DNA from: Longimicrobium sp.
GTDB taxonomy: Bacteria > Gemmatimonadota > Gemmatimonadetes > Longimicrobiales > Longimicrobiaceae
Reading direction: 5' to 3'
Assembly: GCF_036388275.1 (NCBI RefSeq)
Contig: NZ_DASVSF010000097.1
Location: 1 to 64,000, forward strand
DNA length: 64,000 nt
Part shown: piece after piece, positions 59,892 through 64,000 of the stretch
How positions within the stretch are numbered: position 1 is the stretch's first letter
Layout of the letters: every line of letters begins with the position of its first letter
Translations under genes and position numbers: made by a program
The notes under the pieces: generated by a model
The model's input: only the letters and a program-made list of their open reading frames with translations
Told to the model about the DNA's origin: nothing
The model's database searches: none

Positions 59892-61190
59892 GTGGGCGTA
59901 ACGAACGTCTGGTACATCCTGAACTTGCGGGAAAGCCCATTTTTCCAGGATCCTCTCGACCCTACGACAGGAGGACAATACCCGATCCGCCTGTTCGTAG
60001 GACGAGATGAGGAGGCCGAACATATCCTGCGCGGGATGGGCAGTGCCCCGCATAGCCGCCACGCCATCCAGGGCCCCCCAGGCGTCGGAAAAACGACGCT
60101 CGTCCAGTACATCAAGGCTCAGGTTGCGGAGGATGGCTGGCTCGCGGACGCCAACGCGATTCCGGTGACCAGCACCACAACGGCGGAAGAGCTACTGGTC
60201 CGCATCCTGGCCTCGGTACACGACGCTCTCGGGGCACGGGACGAGACGTTGCTCCAGCAACCTCCAATGCAGGAGGTCCGCCAGCTCCTCGCCCTGGAGC
60301 GCGAACGCTCCGCGAGCGGCAGCATTGGTTTGCCCCTGATCGGGAGCTTGGGCGCCGGAACGGCATCTCAGCGGTTCACCGGTCCGGGAGCGCTGATGGT
60401 GCAGCCGACACGCCTGCTACGCGAGCTGAACGACTTGGCGCACCGCCATCTGCAGTCCCCGGGGATCCTGATCCACCTGAACAACCTCGAGAACATTACC
60501 GAGGCCGACCAGAAAGAAGCTGCGCGGATCATCCGCGACCTGCGGGACCAGGCACTGATGTATCCTGGCTTTCACTTCGTGCTCGCCGGCACGGACGACG
60601 CCATTCGCACCATCGTCGCCGAACAGGAGCAGCTCCGGAGTATCTTCAGCAATCCTGGCTCTCTGCGCCCCTTGGGCATCTCGCAGTTGCACGCGCTCCT
60701 GGAACTCCGGTACAGCTACCTGCGGGTCGACGACACGCGGCCGTCGATCGAGCCGGTAACGAAACTCGCTGTGGAGAACCTTTACAAGCTGTTCGACGGC
60801 AATCTCCGCGGCACACTCCACGCGCTGGACGAGGCAGCCAAGATTCTCGTGGGCCGCGGAGAGGATCCCACTGAACCGATGTCTCTTGAACGCATGGCAC
60901 CCGTTCTCTTCAGGATCTACCACGCCAAGATGCACGCGGATCTGACGGCGGCGCAGGTTAGTCATCTCACGACCATCGCCAGTCGGTGGCCGGCGGGAGT
61001 GATCACTCCGGGTGCGACCGAGAAGGTCCTGCACCTGAAGCGCAATCCGACCTATACCCTCTTTTCCGAGCTCGTGCGAAAGGGCTACCTGACCGATGCG
61101 GGCCGCGCGCAGACGGGCAGGCCGGGAAGACCGGAGCAACAGTACGCGCTGACGGGCCAGGCCCGCCTTGCGCTCGGCGCTTTCTCCTGA
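59892..61190 (+). CDS. P-loop ATPase, ORC/Cdc6-like
   Basis: 432 residues from GTG. Walker A GPPGVGKTT at 61-69; Walker B region GILIHLNNLENI; sensor-1-like FHFVLAGTDDAIR. The C-terminal 80 residues are winged-helix-like (LVRKGYLTDAGRAQTGRPGRPEQQYALTGQARLAL). It resembles AAA ATPases of the AAA_16/ORC type without a recognised partner. Single gene between a strong AT-rich promoter and a terminator; role unknown. Confidence 0.7.
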   Translation: MGVTNVWYILNLRESPFFQDPLDPTTGGQYPIRLFVGRDEEAEHILRGMGSAPHSRHAIQGPPGVGKTTLVQYIKAQVAEDGWLADANAIPVTSTTTAEELLVRILASVHDALGARDETLLQQPPMQEVRQLLALERERSASGSIGLPLIGSLGAGTASQRFTGPGALMVQPTRLLRELNDLAHRHLQSPGILIHLNNLENITEADQKEAARIIRDLRDQALMYPGFHFVLAGTDDAIRTIVAEQEQLRSIFSNPGSLRPLGISQLHALLELRYSYLRVDDTRPSIEPVTKLAVENLYKLFDGNLRGTLHALDEAAKILVGRGEDPTEPMSLERMAPVLFRIYHAKMHADLTAAQVSHLTTIASRWPAGVITPGATEKVLHLKRNPTYTLFSELVRKGYLTDAGRAQTGRPGRPEQQYALTGQARLALGAFS

Positions 61191-61214
61191 GGGCACGGCG
61201 CTCTGACGCAAAGC

Positions 61215-61243
61215 GAAGCCCGCCGGACGATCCGGCGGGCTTC
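61215..61243. terminator. Bidirectional terminator
   Basis: Perfect 13-base stem GAAGCCCGCCGGA / TCCGGCGGGCTTC with a three-base loop, between the convergent ATPase gene and pinensin-like gene 2. Confidence 0.75.
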
Positions 61244-61267
61244 GCCAATTACGCCACCCGCCGACGG

Positions 61268-61450
61268 CTACTCGCAGCCGCGCGTCAGGCCGCAGAGGGT
61301 GTCGTCGTAGGTTTGGCAGATGACCACCGGGCACGAGCCGCCCACCAGCGTTCCCACGTGCGCCTGCACGGTCCCGTGCTCGTCGGCGCCGCAGGCCGTC
61401 GCAAAGGATTCCACGCTCAGATCCTCCACCTGCAGCTTCAGCTTCTTCAT
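61268..61450 (-). CDS. Pinensin-like lanthipeptide precursor (orphan), 2
   Basis: 60 residues with AAGGAG upstream. Leader MKKLKLQVEDLSVESFATAC, then ADEHGTVQAHVG, then a core with four Cys and several Thr/Ser (GGSCPVVICQTYDD, TLCGLTRGCE). It shares the K-L-K-L...L-x-V-x-S-F and GTVQAH elements with the genes at 46185 and 63462. No modification genes nearby. Confidence 0.7.
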   Translation of the reverse strand: MKKLKLQVEDLSVESFATACGADEHGTVQAHVGTLVGGSCPVVICQTYDDTLCGLTRGCE

Positions 61451-61733
61451 CGTCCAGGACTCCTTGTGAGTAGGTCTAGGGGTGCCTGCATCGGTAGCCA
61501 GACCCGTGCCGCCGCCGCCACATGCAGACACAATTCACACTTCTGTCGCCGCGCGCACGCTCACCCCTCGTGGTCTCGGAGCGATCCGTGGGCACGGGCT
61601 AGGCGGGCCGCGATTGCTCGCGTGCCGATGTTGGGTATATTCCGCCACCGTCGTGGGATCAGTGCGCATCCCACGTCCGGCTGATGTCGAATCGTTTACG
61701 CCGGCCCCGCGCCGGCTTTTCTCGGGTAGGCTG

Positions 61734-62663
61734 ATGGCTCGTCTGTTCCGCAAGAAGGAAGAAGGAAGCAAGTCGCTGTGGGACCGCATCGTCGACGTGG
61801 CGCTCACCGACGTCTCGGTGTTGGTGAAGGGGCTGGACGAGGGCTCGCTGGAGGGGCTGGAGGAAACGCTGATCGCGGCCGACTTCGGCGTGCCGGCCAC
61901 GCTGCGGCTGGTGGACGTCGTCGAGAAGCTGGCCGAGCGCGGCATCGCCCGGTCGTCGCGAGACTTCCTGCGCGCCGTGCGCGAGGAGATCGTCGCCATC
62001 CTCAGCGCCGGCCGCTCCGACACGGCGCTGCGCTTCAACTACGAGGGCGGCCCCACGGTGTTCCTGGTGGTGGGCGTCAACGGCGTGGGCAAGACGACGA
62101 CGATCGCCAAGCTGGCCCACCGCCTGACGCGGCAGGGTCGCAAGGTGATGATCGCCGCGGGCGACACCTTTCGCGCGGGCGCCGTCGAGCAACTGCGCCG
62201 CTGGGCGGAGCGCGTAGGGTGCGACTTCGTGGGAAGCGAGCCGGGGCGTGACCCCGCCGCCGTGGCCTTCGACGCCTACGAGCAGGCGGTGGCGAAGGGC
62301 ACCGACGTGCTGATCGTGGACACGGCGGGCCGGCTGCACACGCAGACCGACCTGATGAAGGAGCTGGAAAAAGTGCACCGCGTGCTGGGCAAGAAGCTGG
62401 AGGGCGCGCCGCACGAGGCGCTGGTGGTGCTCGATTCCACCACGGGCCAGAACGCGATGGCGCAGATCCGCACCTTCGGGCAGACGCTGCCGCTGACGGG
62501 AATCGTGCTGACCAAGATGGATGGGACGGCGAAGGGCGGGATCGTCGTGGCGCTCAAGGAGGAGTTCGACCTGCCGGTGAAGTTCATCGGCGTCGGCGAA
62601 AAGATGGGCGACCTTGTGCCGTTCGAGATCGAGGCGTTCGCGGAGGAAGTGCTGGAGGCGTAG
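61734..62663 (+). CDS. ftsY: Signal recognition particle receptor FtsY
   Basis: 309 residues, compact form without the acidic A domain. N-domain helices (LWDRIVDVALTDVSVLVKGL, LEETLIAADFGVPATLRL) then the G domain: G1 GVNGVGKTTT (114-123), AAGDTFRAGAVEQLRRWAER, G3 DTAGR, G4 TKMDGTAKGG, closing GVGEKMGDLVPFEIEAF. A GTPase at the cytoplasmic membrane that docks ribosome-SRP complexes. Confidence 0.95.
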   Translation: MARLFRKKEEGSKSLWDRIVDVALTDVSVLVKGLDEGSLEGLEETLIAADFGVPATLRLVDVVEKLAERGIARSSRDFLRAVREEIVAILSAGRSDTALRFNYEGGPTVFLVVGVNGVGKTTTIAKLAHRLTRQGRKVMIAAGDTFRAGAVEQLRRWAERVGCDFVGSEPGRDPAAVAFDAYEQAVAKGTDVLIVDTAGRLHTQTDLMKELEKVHRVLGKKLEGAPHEALVVLDSTTGQNAMAQIRTFGQTLPLTGIVLTKMDGTAKGGIVVALKEEFDLPVKFIGVGEKMGDLVPFEIEAFAEEVLEA

Positions 62664-62667
62664 GGCC

Positions 62668-63400
62668 CTCACCCGGCCGCGCTGACACGCGTGCCACCCT
62701 CTCCCACAAACAGCGTGGGAGAGGGGGTACACCCCAGTTCGGTGCGCACCCAAGTCTGTGGTGCGCACCGATTTGTCATCCTGAGGCCCGGGCGCACGGC
62801 ACCAGCCCGCACACCGACCGTCGCGGGCCGAAGGATCTTGCCGCGGACACGTACCAGCCAGGGCGCGGCAGCGGTCACCCTGCCCGAGGCCCTCGGTTCC
62901 GTCCCGGCGGTTGAATTGAAACCGCAGCTGGAAAATCACGAAGTCCGCCTGCGCGGACTGCCCGCGTGCTCCCGTGCGCCAGGCCGTCCGAAGCGCGATC
63001 GAATTCTCCCCTCTCCGCATGCGCAGCGTGCGGGGAGGGGCCGGGGGAGGGGCCAACCCGGGGCATGCGCCGGACCAATTCGAACCACCTCAGGCTCTGC
63101 AGGCCCCCGCCCGAACACGGCACCCACCAGAGCGCACCGCACTGGCCCCCTTCCCTTCCCCCGCGCAGTTTGCGGGGGAAGGGGATGGGGGCGCCGTCAG
63201 CGTGCGCCGAGTCCGCCCGACCGCCACCTGGTTCCGTTCGCGCCCCTCAGTTCTACGGCGCCGCGCCTCAGGGTCTCGCGCCGCTGCCGCGCCCGGCCTT
63301 CGTGCTGGCCGCGGCTAGATCCTTCGGCCCGCGAAGGATCGGTGTACGGGCAAGTGTGGTGTGGCTTGGCTCAGGATGACGACGGGTGCGCACCAATGGC
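62668..63400. repeat. Dispersed repeat cluster downstream of ftsY
   Basis: Contains inverted or direct copies of most modules of the window: CCTCTCCCACAAACAGCGTGG (62698), CGGGCCGAAGGATCTTGCCGC (62825), a CCGCATGCGCAGCGTGCGG hairpin (63015), the CGCAGTTTGCGGGGGAAGGG module (63165) and CTAGATCCTTCGGCCCGCG (63315). No gene visible. Confidence 0.7.
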
Positions 63401-63461
63401 TTAGGTGCGCACCCGGTTTGGTGGAGGACGCGTGTCAGCTCGGCCGGGTGAGGGCCCAGCT

Positions 63462-63674
63462 TCAGCCCGTCGACTGCGTGCTCCAGTCGCAGGTCTCGTA
63501 GCAGGTGTCGAAATAGCAGCTGTTGATCTTCGACGTGTCGGGCTCGAGCGAGGTGCCGGAGGGCTGCAGCATGTTGCCCCCGATGTGCGCGTCGACCGTG
63601 CCGCCGGCCGAGCCGGCACCCGTGGCGAACGACTGCACGTTCAGGGTGTCGAGATCCAGGCGAAGCTTCTTCAT
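63462..63674 (-). CDS. Pinensin-like lanthipeptide precursor (orphan), 3
   Basis: 70 residues with TGGAGA upstream. Leader MKKLRLDLDTLNVQSFATGA, junction GGTVDAHIGG, then a Ser/Thr-rich core with three Cys (SKINSCYFDTCYETCDWSTQ). It matches the two other precursors in the leader but not in the core, as expected of a RiPP family. Confidence 0.7.
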   Translation of the reverse strand: MKKLRLDLDTLNVQSFATGAGSAGGTVDAHIGGNMLQPSGTSLEPDTSKINSCYFDTCYETCDWSTQSTG

Positions 63675-63752
63675 GGGAAGTGTCTCCAGTAGGGGATGGG
63701 GGAACGCTTGAGTATCAGTTTACGCACGAACCTGGGATCCGCCAAGCCCCCA

Positions 63753-64000
63753 TCACTCCCGCGGCGCGTCGTCCGTCCCCTCCGGAGGCAGCAGCGGCGT
63801 GACCGCGCACTCCGACACGCCGTGCCCCTCCACCGCCGTCACCTCGAACCGTACGTCGTCGTACTCCACCACGTCACCCACCAGCGGCGGGCGGTCCAGC
63901 AGCGACAGCACCAGCCCGCTCACCGTATCCACCTCGTCGTGCTCCAGCACCAGCCCCAGCTCCTCGCCCACCTGGCTGATGCGAACCGTACCCGCCACCA
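63753..64000 (-). CDS. CorC/HlyC-type protein, C-terminal part
   Basis: Only the last 82 codons are inside the window; the gene continues past the right edge. VAGTVRISQVGEELGLVLEHDEVDTVSGLVLSLLDRPPLVGDVVEYDDVRFEVTAVEGHGV is the CorC_HlyC transporter-associated domain that follows CBS domains in hemolysin-like (CNNM/HCC) membrane proteins. Likely a cation transport-related protein. Confidence 0.75.
   Translation of the reverse strand, partial: VAGTVRISQVGEELGLVLEHDEVDTVSGLVLSLLDRPPLVGDVVEYDDVRFEVTAVEGHGVSECAVTPLLPPEGTDDAPRE

Overview
The window is high-GC, gene-dense bacterial chromosome. Its gene families suggest a Gemmatimonadota bacterium near Longimicrobium. The evidence is two large M30-type lipoprotein peptidases, a TonB receptor paired with a beta-helix lipoprotein, many lipoproteins with Gram-negative lipoboxes, a putative bacillithiol disulfide reductase (YpdA type), orphan pinensin-like peptide precursors, and several families of G/C-rich dispersed repeats filling the gene-free gaps. 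This assignment is inference from gene content; there is no rRNA in the window.

Layout. 0.1-6.4 kb: minus-strand TonB receptor and beta-helix lipoprotein (overlapping stop/start), a beta-propeller lipoprotein and a small Cys-rich secreted peptide. 6.8-11.4 kb: phosphate-type module of an OprO/P-like porin, a PhoR-like kinase and a PhoB-like regulator, with 11-bp direct repeats upstream of porin and regulator that look like PhoB sites. 11.5-18.5 kb: conserved hypothetical, L,D-transpeptidase, BadF-type sugar kinase coupled to a NagB/PIG-L fusion, a DUF559 protein and a serine hydrolase. 18.8-25.2 kb: DUF4349 lipoprotein, flavin monooxygenase and two tandem M30 peptidases. 25.3-29.4 kb: argF and a DinB-fold gene, with a 110-bp argF-upstream segment duplicated on the far side of a two-lipoprotein operon.

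30.4-36.4 kb holds a tightly coupled cassette: SpeD, a double zinc-ribbon DUF4178 membrane protein, a small protein, DUF350, a membrane-anchored aminopropyltransferase, a small protein and an exported FAD amine-oxidase-like enzyme. It looks like polyamine chemistry directed at the envelope. 36.4-37.8 kb is a lower-GC accessory patch. 40.3-46.1 kb is a complete-looking cytochrome c maturation operon (ccmE-F-H-I-like-A-B-C-D) in which CcmE carries the Cys (CxxxY) variant and CcmH lacks its CxxC.

46.2-56 kb is mixed accessory DNA: a RiPP-like precursor, a Ser/Thr kinase with TPRs, an LprI-like protein, a tRNA-like element, a DUF433/DUF5615 toxin-antitoxin pair, a zinc-free quinone oxidoreductase, a GH16-like lipoprotein, a Big-1 fragment, and an ATPase next to a truncated DUF4276 gene that is cut short by an orphan DUF433 antitoxin. 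56-64 kb returns to core genes: sodA, the three-subunit transhydrogenase (pntAA-AB-B), a P-loop ATPase behind an AT-rich promoter, ftsY flanked by two more pinensin-like precursors, and the C-terminus of a CorC/HlyC-type protein running off the right edge.

Gene-free stretches over 300 bases (9.76-10.55, 13.06-13.44, 16.36-16.69, 29.4-30.4, 39.66-40.27 and 62.66-63.46 kb) are mostly dispersed repeats. The gaps near 18.6, 25.3 and 27.8 kb hold promoter or duplicated upstream DNA.
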